Positions 18,930 through 28,129 of a DNA stretch of 64,000 bases are shown piece by piece. Every line of letters begins with the position of its first letter. Position 1 is the stretch's first letter. This DNA is from Chloroflexota bacterium. Its GTDB lineage: Bacteria; Chloroflexota; Anaerolineae; Aggregatilineales; J027. The position numbers and the translations under genes were made by a program. The stretch covers positions 42,680 to 106,679 of the forward strand of contig JACRBG010000016.1 in the NCBI GenBank assembly GCA_016234595.1, in the 5' to 3' direction. The notes beneath the pieces are model-generated. The model was not told the DNA's origin, searched no databases, and saw nothing but the letters and a program-made list of their open reading frames with translations.

Positions 18930-19352
18930 GTTTGGGCTTTTTAGAATAAAAACTGAAATTTTTCAATTTGATTTCATGTTATCACCCACGATTTGGTTTG
19001 TCAATATTTACTAAAAGTGAGTTTTTCAAGCGAAAAACTATCCGAAAAGGCCTCTAATTGGGATATCTACGCCAAAATTCCATAAATAATATAAGACATA
19101 TTCGTGAAAATTTTCATTTTCATTTCAGTGTCAATTTGCTGAAATCTTTGAAAATGACCTGAAAGAATTTTGAAACGCTATAAATTTTTTAGGGCTGATT
19201 CAGGAGTTTCATCTTTTGTCACTTTCGAATGGAATGTCAAAAAGCTGTGTGAAATTCATACATATGGTATTTGAAATTTGGGGGTGATTGCGCCATACTG
19301 CAAATACTTATATAAAAATGGATTTCTTTATTCATCGTTTGGAATAATTCTG
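18930..19352. promoter_or_regulatory. AT-rich divergent control region with three inverted repeats
   Basis: No gene is seen here. Two sites have the same form TGAAA-N2-TTTCA, at 18954-18965 (25 bp before the lacI-type start) and at 19105-19116. A third, AGTTTTTC-AAGC-GAAAAACT at 19020-19039, has perfect 8-bp arms. They lie between the LacI-type regulator and the rightward importer operon. They could serve autoregulation of the repressor, control of the importer, or both. Confidence 0.5.
19271..19299 (+). promoter_or_regulatory. Candidate promoter of the BMP-importer operon
   Basis: TTGAAA (19271-19276) and CATACT (19294-19299) are separated by exactly 17 bp. Transcription would start near 19306. 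This also argues against a TTG start codon at 19278 for the permease and supports the ATG at 19353. Confidence 0.5.
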
Positions 19353-20561
19353 ATGATGGCATTCGTCCACCGCTTTTTTGATACCTCAAAACTAATCAAT
19401 CTTGTCCTCAATATCTCTCTATTGTTGTTAGCGGTCGGTGCGGCCTTATTAGTCGGTGCAGTCATGATCTGGCTGATGGATGCCGACCCGGTTAAAGCCT
19501 ATCAAGCTCTATATGAAGGGGCTTTTGGCACAACCAATTCCCGCGCCGAAACACTCGTCAAAGCCACCCCGCTGCTGTTCGTAGGGATTGGAATTTGTGT
19601 GGCTTTTCGTGGTGGCGTGGTCAATGTAGGTGGCGAAGGTCAAATGATTATTGGGGCACTTGCTGCCGTGTGGGTCGCCCTCTCTTTCGATACCGTCCCG
19701 CGCTTTTTGGAAAACATCCCAATCCACGACTTCCCTCACATATTTATAGTGACGGCATCACTGTTAGCTGGATTTTTGGCTGGGGCGGCTTGGGGTGGGA
19801 TTGCTGGGGTGCTTAAAGCCTATTTTGGGGTCAATGAAATCCTCAGCACCATCATGCTCAACCAAATCGCTCTCCAGTTAATGAATTATCTGCTGAACGG
19901 CGTATTGCTTGATCCCGACCAGAAAGATCGGGTCAATCGGATTCCCAAAACGGCACGTATCCAAGACTATGCCAAACTCCCACGTCTCGAATGGTTCAGC
20001 GACACCCCCACCCGCCTTCACGCGGGCCTAATTATTGGCTTGGCCTTGGCAGTGGTGGTCTACATTTTGCTGTGGCGCACGACCCTCGGCTATCGCATTC
20101 GAGCCGTCGGTCAAAGCAATCGCGCCTCACGTTATGCGGGCATCAACGTCAAACGGCAGGTGCTTAATGCCATTCTGATTTCTGGCGGCTGTGCAGGTCT
20201 CGCTGGAGCCGTTCAAGTGCTTGGCCTCCAATATCGAATGCAAACTGACGGTTCAGCCGCAGGATTTACCGGCAACGCGGGTTTCAATGGTATTGTGGCG
20301 GCGCTGTTTGGGGGTCTCCATCCGATTGGTACGATTCCGGCCTCGGTTTTCTTTGGGGCGCTACTCATCGGGGCGCAAAGTATCCAGCGCGAAGTTCAAG
20401 TGCCTGCCTCGCTGATTACTACCTTAAACGGGTTGGTGGTTATTTTTGTGGTCAGCAGTCAGATCTTCATTAAACGCCTAACTAAACGTCGGGCCAGTGT
20501 TCCACCCCAACCCACTACACCTAAGTCTGTTCCCGCCCTGCAAGAGGAGCCTACCCAATGA
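19353..20561 (+). CDS. Nucleoside-type ABC transporter permease (BMP/YufP family)
   Basis: About 402 residues from ATG 19353, which has GGAAT 7 bases upstream. An in-frame TTG at 19278 lies inside the likely promoter. There are eight to ten hydrophobic segments, with the family motifs FRGGVVNVGGEGQMIIGA near the N-terminus and YRIRAVGQSNRASRYAGINV in the large inner loop. These fit the branched-chain amino-acid/ribose-type permeases of nucleoside importers. The stop overlaps the start of the next permease by 4 bp (ATGA), so translation is coupled. Confidence 0.92.
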   Translation: MMAFVHRFFDTSKLINLVLNISLLLLAVGAALLVGAVMIWLMDADPVKAYQALYEGAFGTTNSRAETLVKATPLLFVGIGICVAFRGGVVNVGGEGQMIIGALAAVWVALSFDTVPRFLENIPIHDFPHIFIVTASLLAGFLAGAAWGGIAGVLKAYFGVNEILSTIMLNQIALQLMNYLLNGVLLDPDQKDRVNRIPKTARIQDYAKLPRLEWFSDTPTRLHAGLIIGLALAVVVYILLWRTTLGYRIRAVGQSNRASRYAGINVKRQVLNAILISGGCAGLAGAVQVLGLQYRMQTDGSAAGFTGNAGFNGIVAALFGGLHPIGTIPASVFFGALLIGAQSIQREVQVPASLITTLNGLVVIFVVSSQIFIKRLTKRRASVPPQPTTPKSVPALQEEPTQ

Positions 20562-21493
20562 TTACTGATATTATCAAAGCGAGTGTGGCAGCCTCAGCCA
20601 TTCGGTTGGCAACGCCTTATATCTTCGCCAGCTTAGGCGAGACGTTTGGGCAGCGCAGCGGGGTTCTCAACCTCGGGGTTGATGGCATTATGCTTTTGGG
20701 AGCATTCGCAGCCTATTATGCGGTTTTCGAAACAGGTAATTTACTTTTGGGGGTACTGGCGGCTCTCATCGTCGGAATGCTGTTAGGACTGGCAATGGCC
20801 TTTATCAGTGTCACCTTGCAAGCCGAACAAGGCATTAGTGGCATTGGGGTCTATCTTTTTGGCTTGGGCCTCAGCGAATTGCTCTTTCAGAAAACCGTCT
20901 CAACGCCGACCCCCATTGAGGGTTTCCCACGCATCAATTTTCCGGTCTTAACCGACCTTCCGGTTTTAGGTGAAATCTTTTTCCACCATAATCTATTGGT
21001 CTATGTTGCCTTTGCCCTTGTGCCCATTTCATCATTCATTCTCAACCGCACCACCTTTGGCCTGCAAATTCGGGCAGTCGGTCAAAACCCCGAAGCCGCT
21101 GACGCGATGGGTATTAGCGTGGCCCGTGTGCGTTACATGACGGTAATGATTGGCGGGGCATTGGCGGGGTTAGCTGGGGCGTCCCTATCCATTGCGCTAT
21201 TAAACATTTTCCAAAGCAATCTCACCGCAGGTCAAGGATTTATCGCGGTCGCGCTGGTCTATTTCGGGGCATGGCGACCCTATTGGGTTATGGGTGGTGC
21301 ATTACTATTCAGTACGGTTAATGCGCTCCAACTTCAAGTCAAAACGATTGAAAATGCCTTGGGGATCAATGTGCCATCTGAATTTGCGGTGATGGCTCCC
21401 TATGTAGTCACCATTATCACATTGATTTTTGCCTCTAAGCGGGTGGAACAACCAACTGCCTTGACTAAACCATTCGAGCGAGGCGAATCATGA
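20558..21493 (+). CDS. Nucleoside-type ABC transporter permease (BMP/YufQ family)
   Basis: 311 residues, highly hydrophobic. GQRSGVLNLGVDGIMLLGA near the N-terminus and LQIRAVGQNPEAADAMGISV in the inner loop are the second-permease versions of the family motifs. It forms a heterodimeric channel with the preceding permease. The 118-bp gap after it holds a small hairpin (CTTTCAC/GTGAAAG, 21517-21539) and an AAGGAG ribosome site for the binding-protein gene. Confidence 0.93.
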   Translation: MITDIIKASVAASAIRLATPYIFASLGETFGQRSGVLNLGVDGIMLLGAFAAYYAVFETGNLLLGVLAALIVGMLLGLAMAFISVTLQAEQGISGIGVYLFGLGLSELLFQKTVSTPTPIEGFPRINFPVLTDLPVLGEIFFHHNLLVYVAFALVPISSFILNRTTFGLQIRAVGQNPEAADAMGISVARVRYMTVMIGGALAGLAGASLSIALLNIFQSNLTAGQGFIAVALVYFGAWRPYWVMGGALLFSTVNALQLQVKTIENALGINVPSEFAVMAPYVVTIITLIFASKRVEQPTALTKPFERGES

Positions 21494-21611
21494 ACGTATT
21501 TGGCAATTTATACTATCTTTCACCACTTATCCGTGAAAGCACCTAAACTATTGTTTTATCGCCTTGCCTTATTAGGCTTTCGCTAAAATATTCATAAGGA
21601 GTTCCAAGAGT

Positions 21612-22613
21612 ATGCGTAAGAAATGGTTATTGCTCCCCTTAATCCTCCTCGTTGTTGTTGCGCTCGTCGCGCCGTCACACCATCACACTCGCTCGGCTAA
21701 AGCCCAAGACACTTTCAAAGTTGCGGTGGTCATGCCCAGCGCCAGCAACGACCTTGCTTTCAGCCAAAGTATGTTTGACGCTTTAACTGCGATTGATGCC
21801 GAAATGGGCGACAGCTTTGAATTTGTGTTCCAAGAAGGCACTTTCGTGGTGGACGATGCAGCCGTTGCCCTGCGTGAATGGGCCTCGTCAGGCGAATATA
21901 ATCTGATAATCGCGCATGGGTCACAATATGGCGCAATTATCGAAGAACTTGCCCCCGAATTCCCCGATGTTTCGTTTGCTTGGGGTACGGATGTGGATAC
22001 CTTTGGGTACGATAATGTGTTCGCCTATGAAGCCGCCTCGGATCAGGGCGGGTTCGTCAATGGTGTGTTGGCTGCGCTACTCACCAAGAGTGATGTTATT
22101 GGTGTTGTTGGCCCCATCGAAGTGGGTGATGCCAAACTCTACGTAGATGGTTTCAAAGCAGGCGTGGCATGGGTCAACCCCGAAATCGCCGTGAATGTCA
22201 ACTACATCCAATCCTTCAGTGATGTGGCCCTCGCCTCCGAGGCCGCCCAAGCGCATATCGCCAATGGAGCCGACGTGCTAACTGGTTCAGCCCAAATGGT
22301 CGTCGGTGCGGTTGGCGTAGCGAAGGAAACGGGTAATGTGTTGTGGTTCGGTCAACAGTCCAATCAAACCGAACTCGCCCCTGAAATCGTCGTGGCTAAT
22401 CAGGTCTATCACTGGGAAATCGTCCTCAAAGACATCATTTCGCAAATCCAATCAGGCACGCTCGGTGGTACTTCTTACACCCTGACGCTGGCAAACGGCG
22501 GCTTGGTCATTGAATATAACGACGCCTATGCCCTCAGCGGGTTCGATAAATTTGTTGCCGATGCTGCTATTCAAGGCATCATTGACGGCACTGTCACCTA
22601 CACGCTGGAATAA
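21612..22613 (+). CDS. BMP-family substrate-binding protein
   Basis: 333 residues. The signal peptide (MRKKWLLLPLILLVVVALVA..., ending about AKAQD) has no lipobox Cys. The mature protein has the BMP/Med fold markers VVMPSASNDLAFSQSMFDAL, AHGSQYGAIIEELA and VGVAKETGNVLWFGQQSNQ. Characterised members such as PnrA bind purine nucleosides, which fits the neighbouring xanthine dehydrogenase-like genes. Other ligands are possible. Confidence 0.9.
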   Translation: MRKKWLLLPLILLVVVALVAPSHHHTRSAKAQDTFKVAVVMPSASNDLAFSQSMFDALTAIDAEMGDSFEFVFQEGTFVVDDAAVALREWASSGEYNLIIAHGSQYGAIIEELAPEFPDVSFAWGTDVDTFGYDNVFAYEAASDQGGFVNGVLAALLTKSDVIGVVGPIEVGDAKLYVDGFKAGVAWVNPEIAVNVNYIQSFSDVALASEAAQAHIANGADVLTGSAQMVVGAVGVAKETGNVLWFGQQSNQTELAPEIVVANQVYHWEIVLKDIISQIQSGTLGGTSYTLTLANGGLVIEYNDAYALSGFDKFVADAAIQGIIDGTVTYTLE

Positions 22614-22625
22614 ATTAAAAAATCT

Positions 22626-22654
22626 GGGGTGGGCAATCTGTTCACCCCTTTTTT
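22626..22654 (+). terminator. Terminator/attenuator after the BMP gene
   Basis: GGGGTG, an 11-nt loop, CACCCC and six T. It lies between the binding-protein and ATPase genes of one operon, so it probably causes partial termination that favours binding-protein mRNA. Confidence 0.82.
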
Positions 22655-22669
22655 GAGAGTGACTGAAAA

Positions 22670-24220
22670 ATGCCAGAACACTTATTGCCCACTGGACACC
22701 GCCGCATTGACCAAATGCGGATGCAGGGGATTGTCAAAAAATTCCCCGGTGTATTGGCGGTTGACCACGTGGATTTTGATGTCAAAGCAGGTGAAATTCA
22801 TGCGCTGTTGGGTGAAAACGGCGCAGGTAAAAGCACCCTGATGAAAATTTTGTATGGTCTCTATCATCAAGAAGAGGGCCAAGTATTTTTGAATGACCTG
22901 CCTGTGGTCATTCGTTCTCCTAATCAAGCCATTCAACACGGCATCGGCATGATCCACCAGCATTTTATGCTCGTGCCGTCGCTGACAGTTGCCCAAAATG
23001 TGGCCCTCGGCATGAAGTCTTCACGTGGCTTCCTGCTCGACATAGATATGGTCTCCAAACGTATCCGCGAACTTTCAGAGATTTATGGCCTGCAAGTCAA
23101 TCCCAGTACCCCCATCTGGCAGCTTGCTGTAGGCGAACAGCAACGAGTCGAGATTTTGCGGGCACTCTATCGTGGGGCTGCCTTGCTCATTTTGGATGAG
23201 CCGACCGCCGTATTGACACCTCAAGAAGTAGATGACCTGTTCCGCATTTTGAAGCAAATGACCGCCGATGGTCATGCCCTCATTTTTATCTCGCACAAAT
23301 TACATGAAGTTCTCGCCATCAGCCAGCGTATTACCGTCCTGCGCGATGGCAAGCAGGTGTACAGCATCCCTACCGAAACCGCTACCAAAGAAACCCTCGC
23401 CCATATGATGGTGGGGCGCCCCGTTGTGCTGCATTACGATTTGCGGCCTATCGAACCCGGCCCAGCCCGTTTGCGTTTAGAAGAAGTCAGCGCCACCAGT
23501 GATCGTGGGGACGAAGGCTTGAAAAAAGTGTCGCTGCAACTCCACGCGGGTGAAATTGTTGGGGTAGCTGGGGTGTCGGGTAACGGTCAGCGCGAATTGG
23601 CCCAAGTCATTGCCGGAATGCGCTCTACCAGCTCCGGCAAAATCTGGCTCGACAACCATGATGTCACCAATCATTCGCCTGCTGCCATGAATCAACACGG
23701 CCTGTCGCATATCCCTGAGGCGCGGATGACCGATGGGGTCATTAAAAATTTCACCGTCGCTGAAAATTTTGTTCTACAAAATCATGGTCGCAAACCTTAT
23801 GCGTGGGGCGGGGTTTTCATGAATTTCCGCAACATTACCCGCCAATGCAAAACCGCCATCAAAGATTATGAAATTAAGACACCAAGCCATGAAACCCCCA
23901 TCAAGAGTTTATCGGGGGGTAATATCCAAAAACTGGTCTTGGCGCGTGAGCTATCGCGTCAGCCACGTGTACTGATTGCCGCCCAACCAACTCGGGGGGT
24001 GGATATTGGGGCTAGTGAGTATATTCACCATCGCCTGTTAGAAGAACGCACCAAAGGCACAGCTATTTTGCTCATTTCAGAGGATTTAGATGAGATCTTA
24101 GCCCTATCTGACCGCATTGTCGTCATGTACGAAGGGGCGATTGTTGGCGAGGTTAAACGCGACCAAGCTGATATTCGCACTTTAGGATTGATGATGGCGG
24201 GATCAAAAGTACCTGTATAA
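22670..24220 (+). CDS. ABC transporter ATP-binding protein, two ATPase domains (YufO/RbsA-like)
   Basis: 516 residues. The first ATPase domain has Walker A GENGAGKST, signature LAVGEQQRVEIL and Walker B LLILDEPTAVL. The second has a degenerate Walker A (GVSGNGQREL, lacking the Lys) and signature LSGGNIQKLVLAREL. This asymmetry is normal for the sugar/nucleoside importer ATPases. It energises the two permeases encoded upstream. Confidence 0.95.
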   Translation: MPEHLLPTGHRRIDQMRMQGIVKKFPGVLAVDHVDFDVKAGEIHALLGENGAGKSTLMKILYGLYHQEEGQVFLNDLPVVIRSPNQAIQHGIGMIHQHFMLVPSLTVAQNVALGMKSSRGFLLDIDMVSKRIRELSEIYGLQVNPSTPIWQLAVGEQQRVEILRALYRGAALLILDEPTAVLTPQEVDDLFRILKQMTADGHALIFISHKLHEVLAISQRITVLRDGKQVYSIPTETATKETLAHMMVGRPVVLHYDLRPIEPGPARLRLEEVSATSDRGDEGLKKVSLQLHAGEIVGVAGVSGNGQRELAQVIAGMRSTSSGKIWLDNHDVTNHSPAAMNQHGLSHIPEARMTDGVIKNFTVAENFVLQNHGRKPYAWGGVFMNFRNITRQCKTAIKDYEIKTPSHETPIKSLSGGNIQKLVLARELSRQPRVLIAAQPTRGVDIGASEYIHHRLLEERTKGTAILLISEDLDEILALSDRIVVMYEGAIVGEVKRDQADIRTLGLMMAGSKVPV

Positions 24221-24341
24221 TAAATAATACGTTCGCCAATCAAACAATCATCACAATAGACGACTGCGGGTCGCCCTATCCGGCGGCGTTGGGATGTTTT
24301 CCCTCCGAAAAGTACCAGCAGTTTTAGGAGGAGTAACCCTC

Positions 24342-25256
24342 ATGAAACTGTGGAACAATTACCATACCCCCCATTCAATTGATGAAGCCCTCACCCTGCT
24401 CAACCAATATCAGGGTAAAGCGCGGGTGGTCGCAGGCGGCACGGACTTAATGGTCGAGTTGCGTGAAGGCCATCGCCCTGTGCAAGATGCCCTCATTGAT
24501 ATCACCATGATCCCTGAATTGACAACCCTTGCCCCCACTGATGATGAAATCTACATTGGAGCCGGTGTCACCCATACTCAACTTGTTAAATCGCCTCTCT
24601 TGGCAGCCCTCGCTACCTGTCTAGTCGAAAGCTGCGGCGTGGTGGGTGGGCCACAGGTGCGGAATGTTGGCACACTTGGTGGCAATGTCGCTCATGCCCT
24701 CCCAGCAGGGGATGGCACTACTTCCCTTGTCGCTCTTGATGCGCAAGCTGACATCGTGATGGATGGTCAGCGCCGCGTTGTCCCTATCCTAGAAATGTAT
24801 CGTGGGCCGGGTCAATCGCTGATTGATTCAACCCATGACCTGATTATCGGCTTTCGTTTTGCTCTATGTGCTGAACGCGAGGCCACCGCTTTTAAACGGA
24901 TTATGCGCCCCCAAGGGGTTGCCCTGCCTATTTTGGGTTGTGCCACTTGGGTACGTTTGAATCCTGCCAAAACCCATTTTGAGGCCACTCGCCTCTCCAT
25001 CGCACCGATTGGGCCTACCCCAGCTCGTGCCACCGAAGTCGAAGCCGTCCTTACTGGTCAACCTGCCAATGATGCCACCATCGAGAGCGCGATTGACACC
25101 GCCGTAAAAATCCTAAAACCACGCACTAGTAAATATCGTGCAACGGGTGAATATCGCCGGGAAATGATTGCGGTTCTGCTGCGTCGCACGCTGCAACTGG
25201 CCGTCCAGCGAGCGCAAACAGGTCAGGCCGTACCAGAAGGTATTGGAATAGAGTGA
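24342..25256 (+). CDS. Xanthine dehydrogenase-family FAD-binding subunit (CoxM/XdhB-like)
   Basis: About 304 residues. ATG 24342 is chosen because AGGAGGAG ends 8 bases upstream; an in-frame ATG at 24294 has no such site. FAD-binding motifs VVAGGTDLMVEL and RNVGTLGGNVAHALPAGDGT are clear. The subunit passes electrons from the iron-sulfur clusters to its FAD. It stands between the importer ATPase gene and the molybdenum subunit gene. Confidence 0.93.
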   Translation: MKLWNNYHTPHSIDEALTLLNQYQGKARVVAGGTDLMVELREGHRPVQDALIDITMIPELTTLAPTDDEIYIGAGVTHTQLVKSPLLAALATCLVESCGVVGGPQVRNVGTLGGNVAHALPAGDGTTSLVALDAQADIVMDGQRRVVPILEMYRGPGQSLIDSTHDLIIGFRFALCAEREATAFKRIMRPQGVALPILGCATWVRLNPAKTHFEATRLSIAPIGPTPARATEVEAVLTGQPANDATIESAIDTAVKILKPRTSKYRATGEYRREMIAVLLRRTLQLAVQRAQTGQAVPEGIGIE

Positions 25257-25272
25257 TAGGGGGATACATAAA

Positions 25273-28077
25273 ATGAGCGAGTTAAAAATCACCGTCAACG
25301 GACAAGCACATCTTTTAAACGTTCCAGAGTCGCGCACGCTGGCCCAAGTACTGCGTTATGACTTGGGATTGACAGGCACAAAAATTGGCTGTGAAGAAGC
25401 CGAATGTGGTATCTGCACTGTCTTGATTAATGGCCTTCCGGTCAATTCGTGTATCTTCCCGGCGTTTAAAGCACAGGGTCATGACATTCAAACTGTCGAA
25501 GGCCTTGCCCATGAGGATGAGCTGCATCCCGTGCAACATAATTTCATAGATCACGGGGCTGTCCAATGCGGTTTTTGCACCCCCGGCCTGATGATGACTG
25601 CCACCGCTCTATTAAATGAAAACCCCGATCCCGATGACCACGCCATCAAAGTGGCTCTCAAGGATACCTATTGTCGCTGTACAGGCTATAGCAGTGTGAT
25701 TGCTGCCATTAAATCCGCCGCCAGTGAAATGCGTGGTGAAGGGCCATTATCTGTCAATGAACCTGAAGTCAGCGAGCCAATGCACGCCATTAGTCGTTCC
25801 ATGCCCCCTCAATATATTCGTGAAAAGGTGACAGGCGCGGCTAAATATACCGATGACTATACCTTTGACAACATGTTATTTGCCCGCACCTTGCGTTCTG
25901 TCTATCCGCACGCACGTCTTTTGAGGATCAGCACTGAGCGGGCCAAAGCCTTGCCGGGGGTCGTCGCCGTTTTGACCCATGCCGATGTGCCCGGTGAAAA
26001 CCTGCATGGCTTGGTCTATCGCGATTGGCCTGTCTTATGCCATGATGTCGTGCGCTATACCGGAGATGCCATCGCTATTGTTGCCGCTGAAACCGAAGAC
26101 ATCGCCGCCGAAGCCCTCAATCTTATTGAGGTCGAATATGAACCCCTGCCTGTCGTGCCTAATCCCAAATTTGCCCACTCACCGGAAGCCCCTGTGCTGC
26201 ACCCCAATCACCCAACAGGTAACTTGCTGAAACATATCAAAGTCCGACACGGCGATATTGAGCAGGGTTTCGCACAGGCCGATTATATTGTCGAGCGTGA
26301 ATATCACACGCCCACCACCGAACATGCCTTCCTTGAACCCGAATGCGCGATTGGCATTCCGGCGGGTGTGGCGGGTCATCAAAAATTGACCATCTTGGTC
26401 GGTTCTCAAATCCCCTATCAAGACCGCAACCAAATCGCATTAGCGATGGGCCTGCCCGAAGAAAAAGTTCGGGTCATTGGCACGCTCATTGGTGGTGGTT
26501 TTGGCGGCAAGGAAGACATCGCAGGTCAGATTCATGTCGCCATGTTGGCCCAAGCTACCGGTCGTCCGGTCAAAATGCTCTATACTCGCCAAGAGTCACT
26601 CATCGTCCACCCCAAACGTCACGCCACCATCATTCGTATGAAAACAGGCGCGACTAAAGACGGCAAACTGGTCGCTGTCGAAGCTGAACTGTACGGTGAT
26701 GGGGGGGCGTATGCTTCTCTATCAGATAAGGTCATGACCCGTGCCACCACCCATGCCACTGGCCCGTATGTCGTACCCAACGCCAAAATTGATTGTTATG
26801 CCATGTATACCAACAATCCCCCCTCTGGGGCATTTCGCGGGTTTGGGGTAACACAATCAGCCTTCGCAGTCGAATCGAGCATGGATATATTGGCGGAAAT
26901 GATCGGCATTGACCCCATCGAATTTCGCCGCATCAATGCCCAACGGGTCGGCACGACTACAGCTACCGGACAACTTTTGCGTGAATCCGTTGGCTTGCTC
27001 GAAACGCTTGACCGCGTGCAAAACGACATGGTATCCCCCCGTTCAGATTTTCAATGGGCATGGCGTGACGGTCATAAGGCCTATGCGTGGGGTCTAGCCT
27101 GTGCCTATAAAAATACTGGATTAGGCGGGGGTGCGCCTGACAAAGCCGAAGCCGAGGTTGAGGCCTTTGAAGATGGCACAGTCGAAGTTCGGGTCGCCGC
27201 CGCTGATATGGGACAAGGCTTGGCCCATGTGGTGGCCCAATGCACCGCCGAGGAACTCAAATTGCCCTACGATCGAGTGCGGGTCTTGCTCTGTGACACC
27301 GACTTAACGCCGAATGGTGGCCCAACCACAGCATCACGTCAAACTTTTGTCAGTGGCAATGCCGCGAGGGTAACATCCTCCCTCTTGCGTGAAGCCTTGA
27401 CCCGTTCCGCCGCCGAATTTTTGGATGTACCCCCTGAATCGTTGTATTACGAAGAGGGCCTGCTCCGTCACAACGGTAAAAGTGTCGAATTAGGCTCACT
27501 GGTTGGTTGGATGAAGGCCAACGGGCTATCCTCCAAAGTCCGCCACGAATATCACGCCCCTGCTACGCAACCATTGGGCACAGGCGGCGATATGCACTTC
27601 GCCTTCAGTTACGCTACCCAAGCCGCCTTAGTTGAAGTGGATATGGAAACTGGGGCAGTCAAAGTCCTCAAGATTGTCGCAGGTACAGACATCGGACGGG
27701 CAATTAACCCTTTGATGCTGCAAGGCCAAGTCGAAGGTGGCATTATAATGGCGCTGGGCAACTGCCTAACCGAATCCTACATTGTCGAAAACGGTGTACC
27801 GTGGACAAATCTGCTCTCGCGTTACAAGATGCCAAGCATCAAACATACCCCCGAAATCATATCCCACCTGATTGAAGACCGTGCTTCCACGGGGCCGTAT
27901 GGCGCTAAGGGGGTCGGCGAGATTTGTTCCATTAATACCTCACCCGCCATTTGTAATGCGATTTACCATGCAACGGGCGTGCGTATTTTCAGTCTGCCAG
28001 TTGATCAAGATGCCCTTCTGCGGGCTATCCGCGCTGGTCAAACCGAAGTCTATACTGCATGGCATGACGTTCGATAA
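25273..28077 (+). CDS. Xanthine dehydrogenase-family fused 2Fe-2S and molybdopterin subunit
   Basis: 934 residues. Residues 1-160 are the iron-sulfur module with plant-type cluster CEEAECGICTVLING...C and a second cluster QCGFCTPG...CRCTGYSS. The molybdenum-cofactor part begins about residue 175 and contains GGGFGGKED, GAFRGFGVTQSAFAVES and, near the end, GAKGVGEIC with the expected catalytic Glu. The small and large subunits, separate in many bacteria, are fused here. The enzyme hydroxylates a purine or another N-heterocycle/aldehyde. A purine substrate is suggested by the nucleoside-type importer but is not proven. Confidence 0.93.
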   Translation: MSELKITVNGQAHLLNVPESRTLAQVLRYDLGLTGTKIGCEEAECGICTVLINGLPVNSCIFPAFKAQGHDIQTVEGLAHEDELHPVQHNFIDHGAVQCGFCTPGLMMTATALLNENPDPDDHAIKVALKDTYCRCTGYSSVIAAIKSAASEMRGEGPLSVNEPEVSEPMHAISRSMPPQYIREKVTGAAKYTDDYTFDNMLFARTLRSVYPHARLLRISTERAKALPGVVAVLTHADVPGENLHGLVYRDWPVLCHDVVRYTGDAIAIVAAETEDIAAEALNLIEVEYEPLPVVPNPKFAHSPEAPVLHPNHPTGNLLKHIKVRHGDIEQGFAQADYIVEREYHTPTTEHAFLEPECAIGIPAGVAGHQKLTILVGSQIPYQDRNQIALAMGLPEEKVRVIGTLIGGGFGGKEDIAGQIHVAMLAQATGRPVKMLYTRQESLIVHPKRHATIIRMKTGATKDGKLVAVEAELYGDGGAYASLSDKVMTRATTHATGPYVVPNAKIDCYAMYTNNPPSGAFRGFGVTQSAFAVESSMDILAEMIGIDPIEFRRINAQRVGTTTATGQLLRESVGLLETLDRVQNDMVSPRSDFQWAWRDGHKAYAWGLACAYKNTGLGGGAPDKAEAEVEAFEDGTVEVRVAAADMGQGLAHVVAQCTAEELKLPYDRVRVLLCDTDLTPNGGPTTASRQTFVSGNAARVTSSLLREALTRSAAEFLDVPPESLYYEEGLLRHNGKSVELGSLVGWMKANGLSSKVRHEYHAPATQPLGTGGDMHFAFSYATQAALVEVDMETGAVKVLKIVAGTDIGRAINPLMLQGQVEGGIIMALGNCLTESYIVENGVPWTNLLSRYKMPSIKHTPEIISHLIEDRASTGPYGAKGVGEICSINTSPAICNAIYHATGVRIFSLPVDQDALLRAIRAGQTEVYTAWHDVR

Positions 28078-28084
28078 AAAATAT

Positions 28085-28120
28085 AAAAGGGAAGGCCGCC
28101 ACAACTAACCTTCCCCTTTA
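28085..28120. terminator. Bidirectional terminator between convergent genes
   Basis: AAAAGGGAAGG and CCTTCCCCTTT pair with one bulged C around a 13-nt loop. A runs precede and T runs follow it, so it can act for the xanthine dehydrogenase operon and for the opposite-strand methyltransferase gene. Confidence 0.65.
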
Positions 28121-28129
28121 AATACTTAC

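Noticed and set aside
19278..19352. TTG start for the first BMP-type permease
   Set aside because: It lies between the -35 and -10 boxes of the likely promoter, and ATG 19353 has a better ribosome site.
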